Source: Bugula neritina
Lineage: Eukaryota > Bryozoa > Gymnolaemata > Cheilostomatida > Bugulidae
Reading direction: 5' to 3'
Length of the DNA stretch: 64,000 nucleotides
NCBI GenBank assembly: GCA_964035545.1
Contig: OZ037765.1
Coordinates: forward strand, 11,216,698-11,280,697
A program made the translations under genes and the position numbers. The notes below the pieces were generated by a model, which worked only from the letters and a program-made list of their open reading frames with translations, had not been told where the DNA came from and did not search any database. Positions 26,301 to 39,978 of the stretch are shown piece after piece; positions within the stretch are counted from its first letter, which is position 1; every line of letters begins with the position of its first letter.

Positions 26301-27316
26301 ATATGCTAGGTTGCTCAAATGTTTAGTAAAGCTTGGTGTGGGTCACTAAAAATTATCAAGTAATAGCTAAATATCTCATTATTGAATATATAAAAAATAA
26401 TCCATAACTCCAGTGTTTTACTATTTACATAACAAATAATATAATTATTTTTAGGTTTTGCTGATAGAGCATAACAGTGCCCTTTATATAAATATTAAGT
26501 GATACCACTTAAATTGCAATTTATCTGCACAAAATAGCATTTGAACAGCAAGAAATACCTTGAATGTGATGCTATAACTAAAATGATTTCAGAGGAAATT
26601 TCGACCTTTTGGTATTGGCACGACATTTTCTTACCTACATAATTAAATTAAACTGTGTAATAATTTTTTTAAAAAAGTGCTAGGCATCACAAAATCTTCA
26701 ATTATCTAACATTATTTTTCAAATTTGCTTTAAATTTGCAATAAATTTGCTATTTTATAGTTTTGTTTTCATTATACTATAAATAGTTTGCAACATATTA
26801 TTAATGGCATAGTAGTAGTAGTTTATATTGTAATTAGTCAAGTTGGGCAATTATGGTTCGTAAGAGCATTAACACTCAATAGGTTATGCTCTCATATGTC
26901 CTCTCATTGCATGAATCGTATAATTATGGTAAAATACTCTATTTCTGGTAATATTAGACCATGTACTTGCTAATATTCTTGAGAATGCATACAGCCATAA
27001 AACCTGCCTAACGTAGAAGTTAGGTGATTGTAATGATGTTTGTGCATTTAGACTGCATGTAAATAAGCTTACAATCACTGCAGTAAAAGTTCTTTTTTTA
27101 CAAAATTAAGATTAGGCTCAGGTTTACACCAACTATCTTGTAGTCAAAGTCATTGTAAACTTCAAAGTAAACAGCAACTAAATATTGTTTACAGTTATAA
27201 ATACAGCAATGATTTAACTCATGTTGAAAATGTACCTGTTTTCATTAGCCCTAAGATAACAACATATATAATTTGTAAGTTTTTAGGAAACAATTACAAC
27301 GTTTATAGTCGGTAAA
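23333..27316. other. Intergenic DHRS4-BUD31
   Basis: Divergent 5' flanks of DHRS4 (minus) and BUD31 (plus), no coding region supported. It carries a tract of A/T-rich triplet repeats at about 23575-23870 and the long hexamer array at 24455-25650. From 25650 to 27316 I see only AT-rich unique sequence. Confidence 0.55.
24455..25650. repeat. Long degenerate hexamer array upstream of DHRS4
   Basis: About 1.2 kb composed of successive 6-bp words in different dialects: [AT]CT[TC]A-type (ACTCTTACTCTAACTC) at the left, TAT[CG]A[CG] at about 24565-24665, TTA[CG]T[CG] at about 24735-24960 (TTAGTG, TTACTG, TTACTC, TTAGTC), then TATAAG/TATGAC and GAGTAT words to 25650. Most unit-to-unit differences are C/G exchanges at fixed positions. 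The array lies roughly 1.1-2.3 kb upstream of the DHRS4 start codon. Confidence 0.8.
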
Positions 27317-28796
27317 ATGCCTAAAGTAAAGAGAAGCAGAAAACCTCCACCTGACGGCTGGGAACTTATTGAACCTACTATTGATGAGTTAGATGGGAAA
27401 ATGAAAGAGGGTATGAGCAACGCATTATTCAAATAGATGAAATAGAAGTTGCAATTTTAAGACATAATGTGTTAGTTTAAATTTGTTGAAATGTAATAGA
27501 AATATGGTTGCAGTTAGATATTGGCATTTCATTTGTTTCAATTTTGTGTTTGAAGCTAAAGGTTAAAATGGGACAACATTATTGAGACCCCTTATTGGTT
27601 GCCGACACATGTCTAACATTAGTCAAATTTGCTGAGTGGAATGGTTTTTTACTGTTCTATTCACCCCTTATTTCTGTGTATCCAATCATGGATACTTTGG
27701 AGCATAGTTTTTGTCTATCATTTGCTTATTTTGGCAGTTTTTTGTTATTGCGGGGTAGGTCAATCATGTCCAGATATGAAGTTATTTAAGATCAGCTAAT
27801 TTTTTTCTAGCTTTTACACAATTTTTTATAACACTGGGCCTCTTTTCTTTTGTCTCTATTTTCTCTAAAATAACTTTACTTTTTAGTTTTTGCAAATTCA
27901 TCATGACAAAGCATTCACAATTCTTTTTAGCTACAAATGCGTTGAGATTAAGAAATTTCTCATAATTTGCATGTAGATACACTATATATTGATGGATATT
28001 TTACAATCACTTTCTAGGTTACATTTTACCTATAGCACACAGTTTATTTAGCAAGATTTTTATTCAGACGTTATGAAGACACCTTATATTTTTTACCAAG
28101 TGGATTGTACCCAGTTATAATATTTTATTTACAGCGGAAACAGACCCCCATGAAGGAAAACGTAAAGTTGAAGCATTATGGCCAATATTCAGAATCCACC
28201 ATCAAAAATCTCGTTACATATTTGATCTCTTTTACCGAAGAAAGGCAATAAGCAGAGGTAAAATCCGCTCAAGCAATATTCAACTATGTATGTTTTATCA
28301 AACTTCTTATTTCCTTCAAGTTGCTTTTTGTTTGCAGAATTATATGATTACTGCCTCAAGGAGAAAATAGCTGATGCAAATCTTATTGCAAAGTGGAAGA
28401 AGCAAGGATACGAAAATTTGTGTTGTCTTCGGTGTATTCAAACAAGAGATACAAATTTTGGAACTAATTGCATTTGCAGAGTACCCAAAGGCAAATTAGA
28501 AGAGGTATTGCTACTCATTGCTATCTAGTGGTCAACACCTTACAGTTGTTACCAGTACAGCAAGTTTTGTTATTACAAAGGAGCTCAACTTCTACTTGCA
28601 TCTAAAAGAAAACTATCAATATTTTTTGCAAATTATTTAACATAGTTAATATTTGGACACAAACCATGTTACTAGCACTTTTTTGAATATGTGAAAAAGT
28701 TAAGTTAATTTAAATCTATCAATGCATTTCTATAATGTATTTTAGGGTAAAATTGTTGAATGCATACACTGTGGATGTAGAGGCTGCTCTGGATGA
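27317..28796 (+). CDS. BUD31: BUD31 (G10) spliceosome protein
   Basis: Four exons, 27317-27410, 28135-28257, 28338-28504 and 28746-28796, with phases closing to exactly 144 aa, the length of human BUD31. The start [16 protein letters not shown] is nearly invariant across eukaryotes. [19 protein letters not shown] is at about residues 46-64. The zinc-binding cysteines are at CCLRC (101-105), CIC (117-119) and the C-terminal [11 protein letters not shown] (134-144). BUD31 is a core component of the active spliceosome (NineTeen-complex-related group) in the nucleus and is needed for the catalytic steps. An AATAAA 160 nt after the stop fits its 3' end. It is tail to tail with TCP1, with 219 bp between the stop codons. 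Confidence 0.98.
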
Positions 28797-28955
28797 AAAT
28801 TGATGTTTCCAGGATTGCTGAGAAAGCTGGCACCATTTATCAGTGCCTTAGTTGGAGGTTTTTATGTGACAATATCATAGCAAGTTGACTTGTACATTTT
28901 TGTAAAGCTTATTTTACTATTACATTCATGTATATATTCACACAAACTTAATTAT

Positions 28956-28961
28956 AATAAA
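28956..28961 (+). terminator. Poly(A) signal of BUD31
   Basis: AATAAA 160 nt downstream of the BUD31 stop and 55 nt before the end of the convergent TCP1 coding region, so the two 3' UTRs very probably overlap. Positional inference. Confidence 0.55.
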
Positions 28962-29015
28962 ACAATGTGTTATACAAAATGGATGAAAAACACAGATCTA
29001 AAGCAAATGTTAAAT

Positions 29016-32000
29016 TTAAAGAGTTCCGGCTCGAAGGGCATCTTGATACGATGGTCCTGAATCTTTTTGTTCAGGGAACAATTTTATCATGTCATCAATT
29101 CGGAGGATAGTAATGGCTGCCTCGGTAGCAAATTTCAGACTTTTGATCTTGGATACTGCAGGCTCGAATACTCCAGCTTTTTTATTGTCTCTGACTGTTC
29201 CTTTTACTAAGTCTAGTCCCACCCTGCAACACAAGTATTTTATAGTACAACTTGGAATCTTGAAAAAATAGTGACAAGTGTTATATTAAACATGCTTCTG
29301 TGTAAAAAAATAACATGACTAACCATTTTAAGTTTTTGTGCTCAGCCTTCATTTGAGAGGTGTTGTGAAAAGCTCTAAGCTTAGAGACTAAATCAGTGGA
29401 GTCTTGTGCTGCATTTACTGCTAGCTGTTTAGGTATCACCAGTAGGGCTCGAGAAAACTCAGCTATAGCTAGCTGCTCACGTGAACTCTGCAAAATAAAT
29501 ATAACATTTTCCTATATTATATACAATATAATTGATGGAAGAAAGTCATTTCAATTATATTATTTGAGACTAAGGTATACTAAAATGCACCATAAAAAAC
29601 TAAAGCTGTCATTATTTAGGAAAATGTAAAAGGTTAGGCAATTGTTCTGCTGATTTAAAGTAAAAGTATGGCAATGCATGGCCATATCATGACCATGAAC
29701 AATCTATGGTTGGGAAACTAATGGAAAACCAGAAATACTCCATCTATACTCACCAAGGAAGTGGCAAGATTCTCCAGATAAATGCTGAGAGCAGCTTCAA
29801 CACACCCTCCACCAGGAACTACAGATTTAGACTCCAGCACTCTCTTCACAACACACAGTGCGTCATGCATTGACCTCTCCATTTCATCCACCATGAAGTC
29901 ATTGGCTCCACGTAAGATGATGGATGCAGCTGACCTAGACTTGGGTCTAGGTAAAGAAAAACAAGTAAATTAGACATCATGGTGAAAATATGGAATGTCC
30001 TTAAATAATCTATAGCTTCAATTGAAAATTTAGGCTTATTTGAAAACTTGATGGTGTATATTGTATAGTATTAAAATCACATGTAATTAGAAAATTTACA
30101 GAGGCATTTGGATGTACAAAACACAAATGCCGTTGCAAAAATCTTCCATTCACTAACAATTGCAATAAAACAGCATTGTTTTCAGAAAAAACTTCACAAC
30201 TTATGCAGTCAGTTGAACATGTTGGAAAATATTAATGATTATATTTTAGTCATAATACTAGAGTAGTTATTCTGCATTACACCAGGCTTACTTTAATATG
30301 TGCCTATTGTAAGCCTAGATTTGTTACTGTGGTCAGATTTTTTCCAAGATGATAGTACTCTTTCACCAATATGACCTGGACCAAAACATGCAACCCCATC
30401 CTAAATCTCTGGAAATGACATTTTAACTTTCCAATATCTCCAAACTAAGTAGCAATCCTTAAAGATCTAAGCAGTACATAAGTGAGAAGAAAATCCTAAA
30501 TCTCTTACCCCTTGATGAGTATTAGTTCATCATCGCATATTCTTTCTTGAACTATTTCTTCACAAGTTCCCAACATCGAGGCTTCAAAAGACTCTTCTCC
30601 CTCCATATTAGCCATTGTCATCATAAAAGTCGCTGAAAGTAACATTAGTGAACTGTCATAAATTCAAGCCGATGAAATTTAAAGCATCTAATAGGTAAGA
30701 TGGCCTTCTGATTTTGATTTTTTAACTAGAGTTATATTATAAAAAATAATGTAACAGAGATATATACTGCTAACTCATGAAGAGATAGACACCAAATTGG
30801 TATAACATTATGATAGGCATATTTATATTTTACGTGAGACTGCTATAAGAAATTTGATGGTAATAAACCAGAACACCCACCTCCAGTACATTTGGCTATT
30901 CTTTTCAAATCAACCTTCTTACATCTTCGAACTGCCATGGCACCAGCCTCAACAAAATATTTCAGACAGAGATCGTCAATTCCACCAGTGGTTAGAATCA
31001 CATTAGCACCTGTTGCTAAAATCTTCTGTATTCTATCTTTAGTGATATCAGCTTCCCTACAAACAGCAACATAGACTTCTATATATCATACTTAGACACA
31101 TTTAGTTTTATACACTAATAGTACACAGCTGGACTCAAATAATGTTTTTGCCGATGATAATTTTTGATTATAATGTAACAAGAAATAGCAGTCATTTTTT
31201 AACTTATCAAGTCTAACAAAACTATTGTCTTGCAGTAGGTGTCAACAAATAGCTCACCTTTGCCTAATCCCCTCCAGTTTTTCAGGGTCCTCTACAAGAA
31301 TTTGTATGCCTAACTTCAGTCTAGTTTTCTGTAAACTGAAATCCAAACAAGCAATTTTTGGGTTCACTATCCGTTTGGGCATCTGTTGAGAACCCACAGT
31401 GCAATTTAATGCATAACCATTTACTAGGACTGTTTCCTTAGCACTCTTGCCATGAGCTTTAAGGATGTTGACAGCTTTGATTGGATACCTGCAAGAGAAC
31501 TGCAACATTTGAGCAAATGCGCTTTGAAATATTAGCTTAACTTGACAATAATGATACCACTTAAAAATCTATCTTTAGATCACATTAGAAAACACTAGTA
31601 GGCATGCTCTCCATAATGTAAACGAAGTAACAGCAAACCAGGGTCAATGAGTAAACATATTTTGCAACATTACCTGACATTGCCCTTGGCATCTGTCATT
31701 TTAACAGCCATGGCAGCATCGACTACCATGTTAGAGAAAAACTCCGAGTCAGCTCCAATAATCTTACTGGACATTGATGTCTTGGCACAATTAATGATAC
31801 ATTCTCTTCCGAGGTCATCTGTTGAGATTGTCAAATTTTCTTGTATGTATTTACAAGCCTCTCTGCAATTCAATAAATTAACTAGTAATTTGTCGAGATG
31901 TAAATGTATGCATATGTTGAAGACATGTGAAAAAAAAACTTATAAAATCATACATTTCAGCCAAATATTTTTTTGAAATTAAGCGCCATTATATTAGTAA

Positions 32001-34437
32001 GGAGTGTGGTGTTGTGATCCCCAGTAGACTCCGTAGACTAATGTTTAGCACGCTCATTTGGAAGTTGAAAGTCCAATGTTCAATTCTGGTGGGGGCAGTT
32101 ATTTTCACAAAGAGTTTCTAGCACTTTGTAAAAATTCGAACTTTTAAAATTAATTGTTGCAAAGAGGAAGCCAAAGTATTCAAAACAAATCTGTTGAATA
32201 AAATACATCATACTTGCAGGCTAATCGGTATCCGCTGATCACTGAGGTTGGATGAATTTTCTGTCTGACAAGTTCATCAGCCAGCTTCAAAAGTTCAGCA
32301 GCAATTATTACAACAGAAGTTGTCCCATCTCCAACCTCTTCATCTTGCAGCTGAGCCAATTCGCACAATATTTTAGCTGCAGGATGCTCAACCTCCAACA
32401 GTTTTAAGATTGTCGCACCATCGTTTGTAATTGTCACATCCTACAACCAAAAATGCTTCTTGAAATTTCTAAAAGGAAATCATTTTCTACTTTCCATCTA
32501 TAAAATAGGAAATATCATAACTTTTACACAAGTTAACAAGCTTAAAATGTACAAAATACTTACCCCTACATCATCAACAAGCATTTTATCAAGGCCAACA
32601 GGTCCTAAACTGCTCTTTACTATGTTAGCAATAGTAGCCGCAGCAGAAACTAAAACAAGAAAATGTTAGTCAATAGTTACCTTTGGGTAAATTGCACACA
32701 CAAATAAACTAAGCAAACAACAACAACAACGGTACTGCCTAACAGCTTTATTAACCAAAATACTGTTTATATAAACTATGTAGACAATTTCTGCATCATA
32801 ACACCTAATAATTAAAAAGGTTAATTATATAAAAAATAGTTATATTGTCAAGCTCAGACTTAAAGTTTGAGGACTTGGCTAGATACTCAGCATTTGATAT
32901 GAAATAGATTGTTAAGAAGGTGAATATTTATTCATAGATAGCAGCTGACAGTGCTAAGGTCAATTACACGTGAATGTAATGAATTACAATTACATGGTAA
33001 TGTAATTAATTACAATTACTTTTGTTTTCACAAGGGATAAATAGAAGTTATGCAACGTCACTTCTAGGGTCTAACTACCTGGGGCAATTTTGACAGTGGA
33101 GAATCTCCTTTGTTTTAACAGTAATACAGTACTACATTGAATTAATCTGAACGTGTTATTTAACATTAGGCATGGTAGGAAAAGAATGCAACTTTCAGGA
33201 TTTAAACTTTGAAGTAATTGGCATGTAATTATAAAGTAATTGTAAAAATCAATTACATTAGATATGTAATTAATTACAATTACATTGTTATACATCAATT
33301 ACAAATTACACTTAATTACTTGAGAAAAAGTAATTAATTACAACCAATTACAATTACCCCAACCCTTGCAGCTGATGCATTAAATCATAGTATTAACATT
33401 AACTCATTTACTTCCTACCCTCATTCTATCACTCTACATTAAATCAGAAGCAGACAGCAAGGTCAAAGGAGTTGAAAGAATAAAAAGTGTGAAAAATTTT
33501 TCTGCACCTGCATTCATAACAATTTCATCAATTTAATAGCCTATGATTAAATCAGACAACTAACTATTAATTAATCAAAGCCTTATACAACTTTTGTTAA
33601 TTTAAGGTGCCTGTGACTAATCAGTTATAACTATAAGTTCAAGTGTAACCATAGGCATATGCATGAACTTTTAGCAACTTGTAATCCTAGTAATTCTTAA
33701 GACTAACCCATATATTTAAAACATTAACTGAACAGTGTGGGTGTGATTGCGAGTGTAAAAGTAAGTCAGTATGACTATGACTCTATGAGTACGATAATGA
33801 TCAATAATAACAGTAACCTAAACTGTAAGTGACTAAGTGTTGAACTCGATGCGTATGACTTGCTTCAACTTGGAGTTGGAGTTTATAATTATAGTTATAC
33901 TTCTAGTTGACGGCAACAATGATTGCTGTACTATAATTATTCAATTTTGTATACTCGCAATTGCACTATAATTTACATTTTTATTTTAGTTTTACAATCA
34001 GTATCACAATGACATAGACAATGACTATGAGTGCATCACTATGAAGCGGCAATCACTTGAAGTTGATAAATACAACGATGACGTAGCTTCACCATTTTCG
34101 GCTTGTTTAGCTTCACTTAAATTAGCACGAATTAAATTATCACTATCACTGTGGCTGGTCTATTACTAGTAGTCTTAGTATTACTATTAATATTATTATT
34201 AGTAATACTAATAGAAAGTTCCAGAACAAAAACGGAAATCAGAATCGGCAAGCAACGATAATTGCAATCAAATACGGTCTTGGACAATAGCCATAGAATT
34301 TCAATTACAAATACAACCAGAATAAGATATTCTTCAAATCTCTAAAATAAAACTGCTAACAAACCATTTTGAGTTCTAATAGAACTGCCACTAGTTCGAG
34401 TACCACCAACACTCAAAGCAGACTGGGTTGAAGCCAT
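29016..34437 (-). CDS. TCP1: TCP1 / CCT1, T-complex protein 1 subunit alpha
   Basis: Ten exons, read downward: 34437-34365, 32649-32564, 32440-32214, 31862-31674, 31488-31258, 31056-30881, 30632-30509, 29946-29754, 29487-29324, 29223-29016. All junctions are GT-AG and phases close to 556 aa, the same length as human TCP1. Group II chaperonin motifs present: [17 protein letters not shown] (59-66), the nucleotide-binding GDGTTSV (90-96), TGGIDD in the apical domain, and VPGGG (412-416). CCT1-specific text includes [17 protein letters not shown] and [10 protein letters not shown]. It is one of eight paralogous subunits of the cytosolic TRiC/CCT ring that folds actin, tubulin and WD40 proteins using ATP. 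The N-terminal 20 residues are Ser/Thr/Gly-rich and poorly conserved, as usual. Intron 1 contains an AATTAC-rich element and a hexamer array; the intron between exons 3 and 4 carries a tRNA-derived SINE. Confidence 0.98.
32014..32096 (+). repeat. tRNA-derived SINE head or tRNA fossil
   Basis: Reads ATCCCCAGTAGACTCCGTAG, then ACTAATGTTTAGCAC (box A-like), an anticodon-arm-length middle, GTTCAATTC (box B-like) and TGGTGGGGGC. It matches the 20071-20121 copy at both ends but keeps about 25 bp of middle. A CCCC/GGGG end pairing remains, but the D-arm side has an extra 13 bp, so it is not a canonical tRNA. It sits antisense in a TCP1 intron. Confidence 0.6.
32959..33366. mobile_element. AATTAC-rich inverted-repeat element
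   Basis: Both flanks are packed with GTAATTAATTACAATTAC in inverted orientation (about 32959-33023 and 33230-33355), with a short unique middle. This composition is typical of non-autonomous hAT-like elements. I could not define exact ends or a target duplication. It lies in TCP1 intron 1. Confidence 0.5.
33715..34215. repeat. Hexamer array in TCP1 intron 1
   Basis: GTATGACTATGACTCTATGA words, then AAGTGACTAAGTG, TTATAGTTATACTTCTAG and finally a palindromic block AGTCTTAGTATTACTATTAA followed by its near inverse at about 34171-34212. The right edge is about 150 bp from exon 1. Same dialects as the other arrays in the window. Confidence 0.65.
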
Positions 34438-35615
34438 GATGATAGAAGTTTAGAATGAATGAAAAGCTTGATAGATTGAGCTCTTAATCGGAGACTCTTG
34501 ACTATAGCCGTATGTCAAGAATGAAAAAGAGAGCTATAGCTTGACCGACGCAGACTCGCTTTCGACGAGAGTTGCGTTTGTTCTAGAATCGAGATGCTAT
34601 AGTTATCTTTCCTTGACTACATATTGCGCTTCTTTTTTAAGAATTCACAAACGAATAGACCACAGAGTCGAGTACTCTAAATATCGAAATTCGAAAGTAT
34701 CAACGGTGCTAAACTGTTGGTATTTTGTAGTTTCGGCAGTTCCATTTAAAGGTCAAGGGTTAGAGGGCATACATTACTCCAGCGTGATATGCACATTAGC
34801 CCTTTGTACCACTCTGGTTCTAGTCACTAAATGGGGCAATATAATATCAATATGTACTTTAACTTATATGCTCTTTAACTCTTTGTACAATCCTAATTTT
34901 TTTTATGGGAATCACTTGAACTAGCACAAAGTTTGGGATGAGTACAACTACAGTGATATCGAGTTCGGAAGGTTTAGACTTGGAAACCATACGACTGCTT
35001 TCAGTGACTTCAAACCTTATGCTGCATCTAGCAATTTCTAATTCCAAGTTGTTGTACAGCATACATAATATCATACTAGCGCTACGTTTACTAGGCATAT
35101 TAAATCACCAATGATAAAATTATATGTATTCGCTCATCCTCAATAAAGCTTTGTGTGCTTTGGTACTATTAGTATTTGGCATGGGACAAAAAGATCTTGT
35201 TAACAGTAACTAGCCCTAGGTTATGGGATCGTGGTAGTGGTACTACGTCTACTCACTCACAGTGTTGCTGTTACTGTTAGTCACTAGTGTAAGTCAAAGT
35301 GTTACACTTACTGTTACTGTTAGTAACACTGTGTTAGTGTTACTCACTTACAGTTACTGTTAGTGTTACTCATACTGTTAGTGTTACTAGTTAACTTAAA
35401 GTTAAAGTTAAACTAAGATTTTGCTCTCGTGGTTTAGGTTATACTCAAGTTTTAGTTCAAGTTATATTTTCAGTATTACTATTACTGTATTAGTATTAGT
35501 ACTACTTTTACTTGTAGTAAATATAATAATATTTACTCGTCGCAAGGTGAATGTTCCTTATTTTAATTTATACTAAATTTATAGGAAGCATCAAACATCG
35601 AGACTCAAGTTCAAT
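34438..35615. promoter_or_regulatory. Divergent 5' region shared by TCP1 and the crotonase gene
   Basis: 1,178 bp separate the two start codons, so both promoters must lie here or in upstream non-coding exons. I see no TATA box at a suitable distance from either ATG. The half near TCP1 (34440-34600) has several CG dinucleotides (gaccgacgcagactcg), unlike the AT-rich surroundings. The half near the crotonase gene holds the hexamer array at 35255-35520. Confidence 0.4.
35255..35520. repeat. TTASTS hexamer array upstream of the crotonase gene
   Basis: The clearest example of the TTA[CG]T[CG] dialect: TTACTG, TTAGTC, TTACAC, TTACTG, TTAGTG, TTACTC and so on, from about 35268 to 35392, followed by AACTTAAAGTTAAAG text and ATTAGTATTAGTACTACT words. 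It ends less than 100 bp before the start codon. Confidence 0.8.
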
Positions 35616-38765
<3,150 letters not shown>

Positions 38766-39978
38766 CAGTTGCCTAAACATGCAAATATTAACTTTGATAA
38801 TTAACATGCATTTACTTTTATGTAAACATTTTTATTATTTTTTATAATGTAGTTTATCACTAATTCATTGCAATGTTTTTTCCCATAAAATGAAACTTGA
38901 AATGAATAAAACAGTTTAATTTTACTTTATTAACAAATTGTAGTGATTTAAAGAGGTTACAATTTAGTCAGTAAGCTAGGATAGAACTCTAAAAAGCAAA
39001 TATTTCATTTGAGCAAAGGCTTAAAACATACCAGGAGAAAATTAAGGAAATAAATACAATTTACTGAGCAAAAAATCACCATTGTTGACTTAATTGCTGT
39101 AGCACTCTTAAATGTAATGAAGTTGCTTGATCAGCTGGCTACGTGTTGCACAGTGCATCAATTTATCAATTGCCATCAATATGACAAAAGTTGCCACCTG
39201 GGTGGTAAACGATATCATGTTAAAAGTTTCAACCATTTACCCAACATCTGCTTTTTTGCTATACTCACCTTTGCTAGCCACTAGTTCTTTTACACCTGGA
39301 GTTCCATTTCTTTTAATTATTAATTATTAAATTTGACAAATATTATATTTTGCGTAATAGTAGCAGCTCTATTTAGGTCCTTGCCATTCTATTTAAACAT
39401 ATTGAATCAGGCATAAACAATATTCCAAGGTTTCATGTAATGCTTGGCTATTTAATCTATGATGACTAATAAATATAACTTCTTACTGTTGGAGAAACTC
39501 TTGATAGATGATGACTTTGATATGCCGATGGCAAGTCTTATTGGCTCAAATAGCTGCTGGAGCAAAATTATGAAATACAACATATGAGAAAATCTTTTTT
39601 ACAAAATGAAAATCACCATTAAATAATCATGGAAAAAATCTAAGAAGTCGCAGTAGGTTTTACAAATATTATTTGATGACAAAAAGAGAAAGTGGATACT
39701 CATACAAAGTAAATATAGTAGATGGGTGCAAGCACCCAGCATACACAATTAGTTGTATAAATAATTTATAGTAGCTATTCTAGACTTCCCATTGAACTGT
39801 TTGAAGTGTTACTATCATAGTGTACATTGCCATGTTATAAGACAGTCAAGGGTAAATTTATATGGACTTGTCATAGCTTATCAGTGATATAAATAGTGAA
39901 AAAAGCTATTTAGGAGTATATGATTACAAAATATATATATAATATAGCTTGAGCAATGGCACTTTACTGTCAAGTTAT
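38766..39978. other. Convergent 3' flanks of the crotonase gene and RRAGC
   Basis: Tail-to-tail interval of 1.2 kb with no gene. The crotonase poly(A) signal is near its left end. The rest is AT-rich and without recognisable repeats. Confidence 0.55.
38905..38910 (+). terminator. Poly(A) signal of the crotonase gene
   Basis: AATAAA 140 nt after the TAG stop at 38763-38765. Positional inference. Confidence 0.5.

Noticed and set aside
34541-34924. 127-codon open frame upstream of TCP1
   Set aside because: It begins with TTG rather than ATG, resembles no protein family, and covers the TCP1 promoter side of a divergent pair. Treated as chance.
34859-35098. 79-codon minus-strand frame in the TCP1-crotonase interval
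   Set aside because: It overlaps the frame above on the other strand, shows no known motif and has no splice or poly(A) context.
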